DNA of 64,000 bases from Clostridiales bacterium (lineage in GTDB: Bacteria; Bacillota; Clostridia; Oscillospirales; Acutalibacteraceae). How positions within the stretch are numbered: the stretch's first letter is position 1; the number at the start of each line of letters is the position of its first letter. Where the stretch lies: the NCBI GenBank assembly GCA_019422525.1, contig JAHZDE010000005.1:74402-138401 (forward strand). The letters are read 5' to 3'. Under the pieces are notes generated by a model, which worked only from the letters and a program-made list of their open reading frames with translations, was not told the origin of the DNA and searched no databases. The position numbers were made by a program, and so were the translations under genes. Shown here piece by piece: positions 36,760 to 45,958 of this stretch.

Positions 36760-37455
36760 TTATCCTTCTTCTGTCAGCCGAACCGGCACTTCTCTGGTAA
36801 TGGTCATAGAATCCGGTGTCACGTAGCACTCTACCGCCCGAATTTCCACACCACAGCGTTCCGCTTCTTCCAGCGCTGCCGCAAAAGCAGGGTCTGTACG
36901 GCGGTTTGGCGTAAAATACCGAACATGGGACATCTGCACCACAAACAGAATATGTCCCCGATATCCTTCCCTACTGCACTGGCACAGCTCCCGCAGGTGT
37001 TTTTCTCCTCGCTGGGTGGGCGCATCGGGAAACAGTACTACACCGTTTTCTTCCAAAGTAACGCCTTTCACTTCAACAAAATGTTTCTCCCCGTCTCCGC
37101 TTTCTCCATAGAAATCAAACCGGGAAGCGCCATACCGGGTTTCCGCTTTTAATAGTGTTACCGGAGAGAACAATTCCCCCTTTGCCAGCCATTCTCCCGC
37201 TGCACGGTTTGGCGCCTGGGAATCCATGTTAATAAGCCTGTCCCCTTTTATTACGGCAATCAGCGAGTATCGGTTTTTCCGGTTGGGATTGCTGCTTTCT
37301 TCCAGATATACCCGTGCTCCCGGTACCAGTAGTTCCCGGCAGCGCCCGGTGTTCTTTACATGGCAGAGGACTTCCCTTCCCTCCATCTCTACCCATGCCG
37401 TAAACCGGTTTGGCCGGCTGATAAACTTCCCCTCGGTAACGGTGCTGTACTGCAA
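36760..37455 (-). CDS. sfsA: SfsA family protein
   Basis: A 231-residue SfsA: N-terminal OB-like domain (FTAWVEMEGREVLCHVKNTG in part) and a nuclease-like C-terminal domain with FHVEVKGVTLEENG-type motif (seen as HFVEVKGVTLE), PDAPTQRGEKHLREL. Named for sugar fermentation stimulation in E. coli; its fold suggests a nuclease, role unclear. The TTG at 37455 lies 8 bases behind AAGGAGG and gives the normal family length. Confidence 0.92.
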   Translation of the reverse strand: MQYSTVTEGKFISRPNRFTAWVEMEGREVLCHVKNTGRCRELLVPGARVYLEESSNPNRKNRYSLIAVIKGDRLINMDSQAPNRAAGEWLAKGELFSPVTLLKAETRYGASRFDFYGESGDGEKHFVEVKGVTLEENGVVLFPDAPTQRGEKHLRELCQCSREGYRGHILFVVQMSHVRYFTPNRRTDPAFAAALEEAERCGVEIRAVECYVTPDSMTITREVPVRLTEEG

Positions 37456-37469
37456 AACATTTTCCTCCT

Positions 37470-38375
37470 TTATACCAGCGTTTGCAGCAGACTTTCTATT
37501 TCTTCCCGGCCTGCCAGCCATTCTTGAAAAGCCGTAGCGCTGCCTGCTGCTACTCCCAAAGAAAATGCATCCTGATAGCGTCCCGTTTTGAGCCATCCGG
37601 CCAAAAATCCCGCTACCATGGAATCTCCCGCTCCTACGGAATTGATAACTTTTCCTTTTGGGGCAGCCATCTGATAGCTTTCACCGGTTTCTGTAAGAAG
37701 GAATGCACCCTCTCCCGCCATGGATATAAGTACATTCCGGGCGCCTTCTTTTTGCAGCGTACCGGCGCACTCTTTGATTTCCTGAATATCAGAAAGCTTC
37801 CTTCCAAACAGCTCTCCCAGCTCGTGATGGTTCGGTTTAATCAAAAACGGCCGATAAGGGAGCACTTTCCGCAGCAGTTCCCCAGAGGCATCCACAACCG
37901 GGCAAACCCCTTTGGGCGTGACGCGCCGAAGGATTTCTTCATACAGGTCATTTGGCAAACTGCCGGGAACACTTCCAGCCAACACCAGATAGTCCCCTTC
38001 CCCCAGTGTTTCCAGACGGCTGTACAAGTCCTGTAAATTCTCCTGGGAAATCTGTGGCCCCTGGCCGTTAATCTCGCTTTCCTCTCCCCCTTTTATCTTC
38101 ACATTGATGCGGGAAAGGCCATTCTCCACGTGGATAAAGTCCGTTTCGCAGCCAGCCTCTTTCAGCAGACGGCAAATTTCTTGCCCGGTAAAACCAGCTT
38201 CAAATCCCAGCGCCCGGCTGGGAACTCCCAGGTTTGCCAATACCATCGACACATTGATGCCTTTCCCTCCTGGCAGAATCGTCTCTTTTTCGGTTCGGTT
38301 TAAATCGCCGGGCATAAACTTCGGCACATAAACCAGATAATCCAGCGCCGGATTGAAGGTAACCGTAACAATCAT
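37470..38375 (-). CDS. fruK: 1-phosphofructokinase-like PfkB family kinase
   Basis: A 301-residue PfkB/ribokinase-fold kinase beginning IVTVTFNPALDYLVY, with GGKGINVSMVLANLG and the C-terminal catalytic INSVGAGDSMVAGFLAG. The FruK/LacC subgroup phosphorylates fructose 1-phosphate or tagatose 6-phosphate; without adjacent PTS genes the choice is not certain, and the symbol is provisional. ATG at 38375 behind AAAGGGG. Confidence 0.85.
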   Translation of the reverse strand: MIVTVTFNPALDYLVYVPKFMPGDLNRTEKETILPGGKGINVSMVLANLGVPSRALGFEAGFTGQEICRLLKEAGCETDFIHVENGLSRINVKIKGGEESEINGQGPQISQENLQDLYSRLETLGEGDYLVLAGSVPGSLPNDLYEEILRRVTPKGVCPVVDASGELLRKVLPYRPFLIKPNHHELGELFGRKLSDIQEIKECAGTLQKEGARNVLISMAGEGAFLLTETGESYQMAAPKGKVINSVGAGDSMVAGFLAGWLKTGRYQDAFSLGVAAGSATAFQEWLAGREEIESLLQTLV

Positions 38376-38389
38376 GGCAGAATCCCCTT

Positions 38390-38815
38390 TCAAATAACAG
38401 TTCCTCCCGGCGCTAAAAATGAAAATGCCGGAAGGTTTCTCAAAATGGTAAACACAATCAACCAGATAAGTATACACCATAAAACTACATTCTGCCATCG
38501 GTTCATTTTCATTTGTCCCGTTTGAACATACCTAACCCCCTGCCGGAGAAAAACGATCCCCATAAATGGCACGGTTATCATCACCCCTGGATTCCATCGA
38601 AAGGCTTCTGCTACATCCAACTGCAGCAAAGACAGGCACATTCGGGAAACCCCACATCCGGGACAATAAAATCCCGTAATAGCATGGATAGGACATGGAA
38701 TAGCTATATGTGTCCACATGGCAAAAAAGGCGTACCCTAATCCGATTCCACAGAAAAGGGCCGCCTTTTTGAGTAATTTTTTCAGCCGTTTCCGAGACTC
38801 AGTAACCACGGCCAT
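38390..38815 (-). CDS. DUF2752 family membrane protein
   Basis: A 141-residue protein with about three membrane segments and the family hallmark CPIHAITGFYCPGCGVSRM, a Cys-rich CPGCG motif between the first two segments. Function unknown. Starts inside the end of the DUF4234 gene (17-base overlap). Confidence 0.85.
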   Translation of the reverse strand: MAVVTESRKRLKKLLKKAALFCGIGLGYAFFAMWTHIAIPCPIHAITGFYCPGCGVSRMCLSLLQLDVAEAFRWNPGVMITVPFMGIVFLRQGVRYVQTGQMKMNRWQNVVLWCILIWLIVFTILRNLPAFSFLAPGGTVI

Positions 38816-39164
38816 AATTTGCCATATCAGCATCGATAATCTGATTGATTTCGTTCTGCATCACTGCATAGCTTGCAATATAACACACGAATTCCAATAC
38901 CAGATATAGGATATTATTATTGCTTCCCATATATCCCCGCTGCATTCTTGCCGCATACAGTGTTTCACCCATCTGATAGGCCCAATATAATCCATAAATC
39001 CCACAGGTCACAATAGTCAGCAACAGTGCTGTGATACCGGAAGGACTCTGCCTCCCAGACAACTGGTTGGCATCTTCTGTTAACACTACAAACCAGTACA
39101 GTCCATAAATTCCGCAGGTCACAATTGATAAAATCACACAGGTCAGAATACTTCTCTTTTGCAC
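38799..39164 (-). CDS. DUF4234-like membrane protein
   Basis: A 121-residue protein with internal duplication: the segment IVTCGIYGLYW occurs twice, about 38 residues apart, each within a membrane segment, and a third membrane segment follows. This is the DUF4234 pattern. The GTG at 39164 lies behind GAAGGG. Function unknown; coupled to the DUF2752 gene. Confidence 0.8.
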   Translation of the reverse strand: MQKRSILTCVILSIVTCGIYGLYWFVVLTEDANQLSGRQSPSGITALLLTIVTCGIYGLYWAYQMGETLYAARMQRGYMGSNNNILYLVLEFVCYIASYAVMQNEINQIIDADMANYGRGY

Positions 39165-39432
39165 AGCTATCCCTTCTTCCTCATAAATCTCCAAATTTCC
39201 ATCTACCGCTAACCTTCTGATTAGCCATAATATTCTATGCATAGCGTACCAAAAATCTATGCAATTGTCAACAATATTTTATCAAATTTATTGTTTCATT
39301 TTGTTATCAAACTTATTTACGAACTCTTCTTATCAATCTTTTCAGTTCACATTATATTCATATTTTAGGGCTATTCTTACCAGTAGATATTCTTTCATTC
39401 AAAAATCACTTGGAAAGGTACGGTGCGCCATA

Positions 39433-40611
39433 ATGAGCCATTTTCAGAAACGAGATACCTTTATTCCCTATAATGTTCCCGACATCACGGATGCTGAAAT
39501 CAATGAAGAAGTGGATACCCTCCGTTCCGGCTGGCTGGCCAAAGGCCCCAAAACCGTTGAATTTGAAAAGCGTTTTGCCGAGTACGTCGGTGCAAAATAT
39601 GCGGTAGCTGTAAACTCCTGCACGGCTGCCCTTCATGTTTCCCTGTTAAGCCAGGATATTGGTCCGGGGGATGAAGTGATTACCACCCCCATGACCTTCG
39701 CTTCTACAGCCAGTACCATTATTCATACCGGTGCTACTCCGGTTTTTGCCGACATTGATTATCGGACAGGCTGCATTGACCCTAAAGAAATTGAAAAGAA
39801 AATTACCCCCCGTACTCGGGCTATTGTGCCGGTACATTATAGCGGCGAAGTCTGCGATTTGGACAGCATTTATGAAATTGCCAAACAACACAACCTGTAT
39901 GTTTCCGAAGACGCTGCCCACGCTTTGTGGAGCCGGTATAAAGGCCGTTTGATTGGCAACGGTGTGCCGGGCGCGGCTTCTTACAGCTTTTATGCCACCA
40001 AAAACCTCTGCACAGGCGAGGGCGGAATGTTGGTAACCGACCGGGAAGACATCGCCGAACGAGCAAGAATTTTGACCAGCCATGGTATGAGCCGCAATGC
40101 ATGGAACCGGTATGCCAAGGGTGGTTCCTGGAAATATGATATTGTGGAGCCGGGCTTCAAATATAATATGTTTGATATGCAGGCTGCTCTTGGACTGCAT
40201 CAGCTGGCACGTCTGGAAGACATGCAGGCACGCCGTCTGGTAATCGCCAAGAAATATCAGGATGCCTTTGGAAAAATGGATGCCCTCGAAATCCCCGAAG
40301 TGCCGGAATATGCCACTCACAGCTGGCATCTGTATGTCATCCGTATTCGTCCTGAGATGCTTACCATTGACCGTGACCAGTTTATTGTGGAACTGAACGA
40401 GCGCAATGTGGGAACCAGCGTTCACTTTATTCCGGTTCACCTGATGAGTGCTTATCGCAATCGTTTCGGCTATCATGAGGGAGACTTCCCCAATGCGGAA
40501 CGTTTCTTTGAGCGCATTATTTCTCTTCCCCTGTACCCCAGCATGACAGAGGAACAAACCCAATATGTTATTGATGCGATGGCGGATATTATTGAAAATT
40601 ATCACCGTTAA
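39433..40611 (+). CDS. DegT/DnrJ/EryC1 family sugar aminotransferase
   Basis: A 392-residue PLP enzyme (aspartate aminotransferase fold). Seen: SGWLAKGPKTVEFEKRFAEY at the start, ALHVSL, DAAHALW with the PLP Asp, and the internal-aldimine Lys in YSFYATKNLCTGEGG. It resembles ArnB/PseC-type enzymes that aminate 4-keto sugar nucleotides for surface glycans. No other sugar-nucleotide genes are nearby, so it is an orphan. The ATG at 39433 has only a distant GGAAAGG, so the start is less certain. Confidence 0.88.
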   Translation: MSHFQKRDTFIPYNVPDITDAEINEEVDTLRSGWLAKGPKTVEFEKRFAEYVGAKYAVAVNSCTAALHVSLLSQDIGPGDEVITTPMTFASTASTIIHTGATPVFADIDYRTGCIDPKEIEKKITPRTRAIVPVHYSGEVCDLDSIYEIAKQHNLYVSEDAAHALWSRYKGRLIGNGVPGAASYSFYATKNLCTGEGGMLVTDREDIAERARILTSHGMSRNAWNRYAKGGSWKYDIVEPGFKYNMFDMQAALGLHQLARLEDMQARRLVIAKKYQDAFGKMDALEIPEVPEYATHSWHLYVIRIRPEMLTIDRDQFIVELNERNVGTSVHFIPVHLMSAYRNRFGYHEGDFPNAERFFERIISLPLYPSMTEEQTQYVIDAMADIIENYHR

Positions 40612-40631
40612 ATCTTTTTTCCCAAAAAACG

Positions 40632-40663
40632 AGTGCCTCGGTAAGTATTTTACCGAGGCACTT
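40632..40663 (+). terminator. Terminator of the aminotransferase gene
   Basis: AGTGCCTCGGTAA with its complement around a short loop, followed by TTGTTTTTT. Lies between the aminotransferase and the convergent AAA+ protease. Confidence 0.88.
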
Positions 40664-40725
40664 GTTTTTTATGAATCGTGGTCTTGGATAGCGATACGAA
40701 AACAAGTTTTATTGTCCGCAACCGT

Positions 40726-43700
40726 TTATTTTTCTTCCAGAATTTTTCCCATCTCTTTGTCGGTAAGATGGTTCTTATCCAGCAATGCTTCCGTCAAAGC
40801 ATCGAGCTTTTGGCGGTTGCTTTCGATAATTTTCACCGCTTCCTCAAGCTCTTTCTGCAGGATTTCATTAACACGCTCGCGCATTTCTTGCGTAAACTCT
40901 CCGGACTCTACAGCAGCCAGACCGAACTCCTCATCCATACCGTAACTGCCCAAAAGCAGCCTTGCCAGACGGGTAGCAGTCTGTAAGTCTCCACTGGCTC
41001 CGCTGGTGTAGCCGTTTTCCCCATAATACACCATTTCGGCAGCCCGGCCTCCCATGGCCACGCGGATTCGCTGCAAAATCTCCTGACGGGTATAAACGCC
41101 CTTCCCTTCCTGGTCGCCGTGCTGCATATAACCACCATGGTTGTCACGGGCAACGATGGTCAAATAAGAAGGCATCTCTCCACCCTTCCAGCAAACCAAG
41201 GCATGTCCGGATTCGTGGCGGGCTGTGCGCTTTAAGGACGCTTCATCCCATTTCTTGACGCGTCCGCTGTTAAAGGACTCGAAAGCATCTTCAAAAATCT
41301 CGTCCGTTACCACAACGCTGTTCATGCGAATGGCATTTCGGAAGGAGAGCTCAATGGCGTTTTCAATTTCAGCCAAGCTCATACCGGTAGAACGAACCGC
41401 GATATTTTGAATCTTATCTTCCGTCAGGCACAAAGCATTGTCAGCATCGTTTTTCCGACGGATATAAGTTTCTCTTTCTGCACGGCTGGGAAGCTCGACA
41501 AATATTTTTCTGTCGAACCGGCGAACCAGCGCAGGGTCCAACGTGCGCTGTCCGCGTCCCTCTTCCACAGCAAAGTTGGTTGCGGCCAAAACAAATACCG
41601 GCTTACTGGCGTTAGTCTTAAAACCATCCATTTCAGTCAACAGAGCGTTGAGAATGTCTTCGTTGGAGGTTCCGCCGGTGCGGTTTTCGGTACGGTTTTT
41701 ACCAATGGCATCAATTTCGTCAATGAAGATAATGGAAGGCGCATATTTTCTCGCCGTCCGGAACAAAGCCTTAATGCTTTCGGCTCCCTGTCCCACATAC
41801 TGTTTCAGGAACTGCGCGCCGTCAGCACTGATAAAGGTTGCATCGGACTCAGCAGCTACTGCCTTTGCCAGCAGTGTTTTGCCGGTACCGGGCGGGCCAT
41901 AAAGCAGTACGCCCTTTGGCTGACGCACACCCATATTGACAAACTTTTTGGGATTTTTTAAGTATTCCACAAAGTAGCGAAGCTCGCTCTTGGCATCTTC
42001 TGCGCCAATGACATCTGCGAAACACTTGTCCGGCTTGGAAATTCCACTGACTACCTGCTCGGAATCTTCCGCCTCAACGGAACGGACAATCCGAAAATCG
42101 AACAGGGTAATCATAGCCGTCATTCCGTCATCAGACACACTTTGCGCGGTCTCAAATTCCACCACCTGATTGGCCCGGGCAAGGCGCATAGTATTCTGAT
42201 GTTGATGAATCTGGGTAGTAATTTTTTCCAGCGCATCCAAAAATTGAGCCGGGTTATACTGAGAATACAAAATGGTCCCCCGCGCGCCCAGCCGGGAAAA
42301 TGTCAGCTTTTCGGCAAAACTCAGCGGGGACTCTTCCGGCTCCAAAATATACACAGGCATATCCTCCAGCGATTCCCGCAGGTACTGGAACAAACTGCGC
42401 CCATCGGATTCCACGTCCTCAGTACTCATAAAGGGCTTTTCCGAACGATTGCAGCGGAAGTCATCCACGACCAAGGCAATATCCTGCTTTTTCAGGAGCT
42501 TCATGGCTTCTTCCATACTTGACGCAAGCAGGATTTCATAAACGCCACTGTTTTGGAGCTCATCTTCTCTAATCTGGTCAGACAGCAGCAGCACTTTAAT
42601 AGGCGTACTGTTTTCAAAGAGCCTTACTACTTCTGGACTGCTTCCGTTTAAGTCCAGCGAAACTTTTACCATATCGACAGCGCTCAGCAGAGGGCCATTT
42701 TTTTGTGTGCAAAGCTGGCGAAGCAGTTCCAGCATTTCACCGGTAAAGAAGGCTTCCGCACGGCTTCGAATGGTTCGGGCATCGCTGTTTCCACCTTCTG
42801 ACAGGAGCAGAGAAATAAATACCCGCTCATCGATATGAAAGGTAATCCCATATTCTTTTTCAAATATTTTAGCCTTTTTCTCAATTTCCCGTTTGGCAAT
42901 GGAAATGAGATTATGCGACTCCATATGGTTGAACATGACCACATTCCCGCTGGCAAATCGAGAACAAATAGCAGCCGGGAAAAACGGAACCTTTGTGGAC
43001 GGGTCTACATCCTTTTTCAGGGCATCGAGAATACTCTGGCGGGTATAACCGGAAAGATTTGCCGTTAATGAATTTTCATACAATTGATGGCCTGCGTTGG
43101 TGGTGAAAATAATGATGGTATCCCGGAAAGAAATCTCTTCATCCGTACAGTTATCCCGCAGCCGTCCGGCATCCAGAATTTGCAGGAACAGATGAATAAT
43201 ATTGATATGGGCTTTTTCAATTTCATCGAAAAGAAGGATACAGCGAGGATTTTCCTTGACAAAAGAAGTAACGTTTCCAGGTTTTGAACCTTTGTATACT
43301 TTATCGGAACCGCAGAATTCCAAATTGGCTTCTTTATCCGAATACTCGCTCATATCAAATCGCATATAAGGAAGGTTTAAGAGCTTGGCCGCGCTTTCGG
43401 CCAAAAAGGTTTTGCCAACACCAGGAGGGCCTGCAAACAAATAAGTTGCCTTGGGGCTGACCCGAGTCTTGTCCGCCTTGGCAAACACTTCGGCCTGGAA
43501 GTAGCCCTGTGCAAACAAACTGACTGCGTTATCCTGTCCAAACACGGTATCCATCAAGTCTTTTTGGAGGTCATTGGTAAACTGCACCAGCTGTTCCAGA
43601 TACCGAACGCCTTTCTCAGATTCCTTACCATCATGGGAATCCGTTTCCAATTCGCGCTCTTCCTTGTCAGTATCGTCTTTCATGGAAGAAGCAAACTGCG

Positions 43701-44070
43701 TCTTGTATCCCGAAAGCTGCTCCAACAAATCTTCGACAGCTTTTTCTTCCTCCTTTTTTTCCAAATAGTTTTTGAAAAACTCGTGAGCACTGGATACCAG
43801 CCACTCAGAAAGACTTTCCGGGGTACAAAAAATTTCATGTCCCTTTTCGAATTTTTCCCGGCTTTTTTCCCGAAGTGCTTCCACACAAGGAATCCGAGCC
43901 TCTTGGAAAACCTGCATATTCCCGGTTTCTTCCAACTCCTGGCGCCCTACGAAGCGCACCGCACGCATCAGAACGGTACTCAGCGTATCAAAATCATTTC
44001 CTTCCTCCATTTCCTGCAAGATTGATTTGTGTTCTTCCGGCGTAATCACTATTTTCGCATCGCTGGCCAT
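40726..44070 (-). CDS. Clp-type AAA+ / receiver-like / FtsH-type AAA+ M41 protease fusion
   Basis: A 1114-residue protein. Order: a helical N-terminal region (about 1-170), a Clp/HSP100-type AAA+ domain (about 170-470; Walker A GPPGVGKT at 214-221, Walker B LLFDEIEKAH), a segment of about 490-620 with the strand pattern of a receiver domain (KVLLLSD, IALVVDD, MPVYILEP, GTILYSQ), an FtsH-type AAA+ domain (about 680-880; GPPGTGKT at 725-732, IIFIDEIDA) and an M41 protease domain with zinc site HESGH (952-956) and the third ligand Asp of ASGDLQ (about 1028). There is no membrane segment, unlike true FtsH. It is the last gene of the regulator cluster. It is expected to be an ATP-dependent cytosolic protease with a second unfoldase ring; substrates unknown. 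Confidence 0.92.
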   Translation of the reverse strand: MASDAKIVITPEEHKSILQEMEEGNDFDTLSTVLMRAVRFVGRQELEETGNMQVFQEARIPCVEALREKSREKFEKGHEIFCTPESLSEWLVSSAHEFFKNYLEKKEEEKAVEDLLEQLSGYKTQFASSMKDDTDKEERELETDSHDGKESEKGVRYLEQLVQFTNDLQKDLMDTVFGQDNAVSLFAQGYFQAEVFAKADKTRVSPKATYLFAGPPGVGKTFLAESAAKLLNLPYMRFDMSEYSDKEANLEFCGSDKVYKGSKPGNVTSFVKENPRCILLFDEIEKAHINIIHLFLQILDAGRLRDNCTDEEISFRDTIIIFTTNAGHQLYENSLTANLSGYTRQSILDALKKDVDPSTKVPFFPAAICSRFASGNVVMFNHMESHNLISIAKREIEKKAKIFEKEYGITFHIDERVFISLLLSEGGNSDARTIRSRAEAFFTGEMLELLRQLCTQKNGPLLSAVDMVKVSLDLNGSSPEVVRLFENSTPIKVLLLSDQIREDELQNSGVYEILLASSMEEAMKLLKKQDIALVVDDFRCNRSEKPFMSTEDVESDGRSLFQYLRESLEDMPVYILEPEESPLSFAEKLTFSRLGARGTILYSQYNPAQFLDALEKITTQIHQHQNTMRLARANQVVEFETAQSVSDDGMTAMITLFDFRIVRSVEAEDSEQVVSGISKPDKCFADVIGAEDAKSELRYFVEYLKNPKKFVNMGVRQPKGVLLYGPPGTGKTLLAKAVAAESDATFISADGAQFLKQYVGQGAESIKALFRTARKYAPSIIFIDEIDAIGKNRTENRTGGTSNEDILNALLTEMDGFKTNASKPVFVLAATNFAVEEGRGQRTLDPALVRRFDRKIFVELPSRAERETYIRRKNDADNALCLTEDKIQNIAVRSTGMSLAEIENAIELSFRNAIRMNSVVVTDEIFEDAFESFNSGRVKKWDEASLKRTARHESGHALVCWKGGEMPSYLTIVARDNHGGYMQHGDQEGKGVYTRQEILQRIRVAMGGRAAEMVYYGENGYTSGASGDLQTATRLARLLLGSYGMDEEFGLAAVESGEFTQEMRERVNEILQKELEEAVKIIESNRQKLDALTEALLDKNHLTDKEMGKILEEK

Positions 44071-44119
44071 CCTTATATACCCTCTTTCCTTTTACACATC
44101 TCTTTTGCTTGAAGAATTC

Positions 44120-44419
44120 TCACAATCCACGATCATCATTCGCTGTGATTGTAGAATTCTCTTCCTTTTTAGTACCCGCCAATTCTTTGTCCACGCCATG
44201 GATTACCTGAATCATACCCCTGATAACAGACGGATCTGTAACAGGCTTACGCAATTTTCCCATTTTCTGATACACTGCGCGGAAAGCTTCTATTTTCTCC
44301 CTGCATTTCTGACATTCCCGTTCATGTGCATGCATTTGGGATACCAGCTGCATGGATTCTTTCGATATATCATCTACACTGAGGTACCGGATGATTTCCT
44401 CATCATTCAGGCACTTCAT
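44120..44419 (-). CDS. Anti-sigma-factor-like zinc-finger protein
   Basis: A 99-residue protein with HAHERECQKCREKIEAF, the H-x3-C-x2-C pattern of ZAS/zf-HC2 anti-sigma factors. It has no membrane segment. It overlaps the sigma-like gene by 4 bases, the usual arrangement of a sigma/anti-sigma pair. A soluble ZAS protein may respond to redox or zinc. Confidence 0.78.
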   Translation of the reverse strand: MKCLNDEEIIRYLSVDDISKESMQLVSQMHAHERECQKCREKIEAFRAVYQKMGKLRKPVTDPSVIRGMIQVIHGVDKELAGTKKEENSTITANDDRGL

Positions 44420-45300
44420 GAGTCCACCCTCTTTCTGATGGTCTGATTTCTCTTGTTCAGAGATTTTGAAATATAGCTTTTCACATCTTCCTTTGTAAAA
44501 TCGCCAAAATGCATTCTGGCATATTTAATGCCTGGCTTCCACTCCTTTTCCAGACATTCTGAAAGAACCTGATATTCCTTTGGCGAAATATCAATCCAGT
44601 CATAACTTTCAAAAATGTGTACCACATAAAAGAGCCAGTCTGCCAACGTTTTTCGCCTGTCCTGTTTCGCTATCCAATCAATCGCCTGATGCTGTTCCCC
44701 ACCGTTTTCATACATAATCAAGTACACACATAACCACATCAAGACAATTTGGACTCCGGAAGACATTTGCAACATGCTATGAAACACATTCAAAAGTCTC
44801 TCCCGGTTCATCTGGTTTTTTTCTTGTTCCCATATGGGTTTTCCTGACAAGTCTAACTGTTCAGGCTCTACCCTTGGCGCAACTTTTACCAAGCCTTCAT
44901 CAGTTACCGTCGCCTCGATGCCCATTTTTTCCAGTAAATGAGCGGCTGTTTCTCTCTCCCGCCGGGAACGTCCCTTGCTGTTCTTAAGACAACTGAGAAA
45001 TGTATTCCGAACAACCGTTAAAATCCATTTTCTCAATGCCTCCGGGGATTTCTCACGGTCTTGGTTTCCATAAAAATAACTCTGCTCGCAGCCTGTATAA
45101 ATATCCACCAAGGCTTCTTGCAATACATCCTCCCATTCATCTGCCAGAGACGTTGGCTGACAGTAATAACGGATCAATCCAATAATGATTCGTCTGGATA
45201 CTGTCAGCAGCGTATCATATCTGGCACCGCCGGAATGATAAATTTCTGCTGTAATCTGCTCATATTCCTCATTGCTGATCAAAAATGCCGAATTTTCCAC
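44416..45300 (-). CDS. ECF-like sigma factor
   Basis: A 294-residue protein with a sigma-70 region 2-like segment (about 50-125): EDVLQEALVDIYTG, then ALRKWILTVVRNTFLSCLK and a basic stretch. A region 4-like helix-turn-helix may lie at the C-terminus (KEDVKSYISKSLNKRNQTI in part). It is longer than a normal ECF factor and the middle (about 150-250) is not recognised. The GTG start lies behind AGGGG. A good promoter is upstream. Confidence 0.75.
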   Translation of the reverse strand: MENSAFLISNEEYEQITAEIYHSGGARYDTLLTVSRRIIIGLIRYYCQPTSLADEWEDVLQEALVDIYTGCEQSYFYGNQDREKSPEALRKWILTVVRNTFLSCLKNSKGRSRRERETAAHLLEKMGIEATVTDEGLVKVAPRVEPEQLDLSGKPIWEQEKNQMNRERLLNVFHSMLQMSSGVQIVLMWLCVYLIMYENGGEQHQAIDWIAKQDRRKTLADWLFYVVHIFESYDWIDISPKEYQVLSECLEKEWKPGIKYARMHFGDFTKEDVKSYISKSLNKRNQTIRKRVDS

Positions 45301-45350
45301 AATATCCCCTGCCTTCCCGTATTGATGACATGCCGCTATATCGTAAAAAT

Positions 45351-45378
45351 ATTATACAACATTCCATTATTTTGTCAA
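45351..45378 (-). promoter_or_regulatory. Sigma-A promoter of the sigma/anti-sigma/protease genes
   Basis: Perfect TTGACA (45373-45378), a 16-base spacer and perfect TATAAT (45351-45356) on the minus strand, about 50 bases upstream of the sigma-like gene. The basal transcription of this unit therefore does not need its own sigma factor. Confidence 0.82.
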
Positions 45379-45437
45379 TTCGACTCGATAACGGCAAATC
45401 TTAGCATCTAAAACAGGGAAAGCATTTTGTCAATAAA

Positions 45438-45462
45438 ACAGCGGTGGAAAAACCACCGCTGT
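45438..45462 (-). terminator. Terminator after the YbjN-like gene
   Basis: ACAGCGGTGG pairs with CCACCGCTGT; on the minus strand TTTTATTG follows. It separates the RyR/YbjN unit from the sigma unit. Confidence 0.78.
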
Positions 45463-45478
45463 CAAATTTCCCAAGCTA

Positions 45479-45958
45479 TTAGTCGTTTTCTTCTTCGATA
45501 AACTGCTTAATATCGCTCTTACCTTTTGCCAGCATCAGGAACCGGTCATTATAACGGTCCACCGTAGAAGCAGCGACCAAAATCATATACCGATACACTT
45601 CTTCACTGAGTATGGTGTCATGGAAAGCGGTTGTCAGACGGAACATGACTTCGCCGTCAGACAAATCATAATCGAAGCAGCCGTTCACCATACCATGGTT
45701 TGCAACGGTAACCGCTAAAGCGCCATCAATCCGCTTATCTTCCGGCATTTTAAAAGGCAAGAAAGAAACCAGTGAAACTACCTCACGGTCAGCGCGCACA
45801 TGCAGCAAAAACTTCATCGGGATGTCTTCGCCGCTAAAGCTACAGGTAATAATCAGCTTTTCATCGTCCGGCGTATAGTGCCATCCGCGATTGTCCATCA
45901 TCTTACACAGTGCAGCATAGTTAGCCTTTGCGATTTGCATTGCATTGTCATTTGCCAT
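45479..45958 (-). CDS. YbjN-domain protein
   Basis: A 159-residue acidic protein with the YbjN/type III secretion chaperone-like fold: MDNRGWHYTPDDEKLIITCSF in part, then a hydrophobic beta region (MKFLLHVRADREVVSLVSFLPF) and a helical C-terminal half. YbjN proteins are linked to stress and may act as chaperones or adaptors. AAGGAGG precedes the ATG. Confidence 0.78.
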   Translation of the reverse strand: MANDNAMQIAKANYAALCKMMDNRGWHYTPDDEKLIITCSFSGEDIPMKFLLHVRADREVVSLVSFLPFKMPEDKRIDGALAVTVANHGMVNGCFDYDLSDGEVMFRLTTAFHDTILSEEVYRYMILVAASTVDRYNDRFLMLAKGKSDIKQFIEEEND

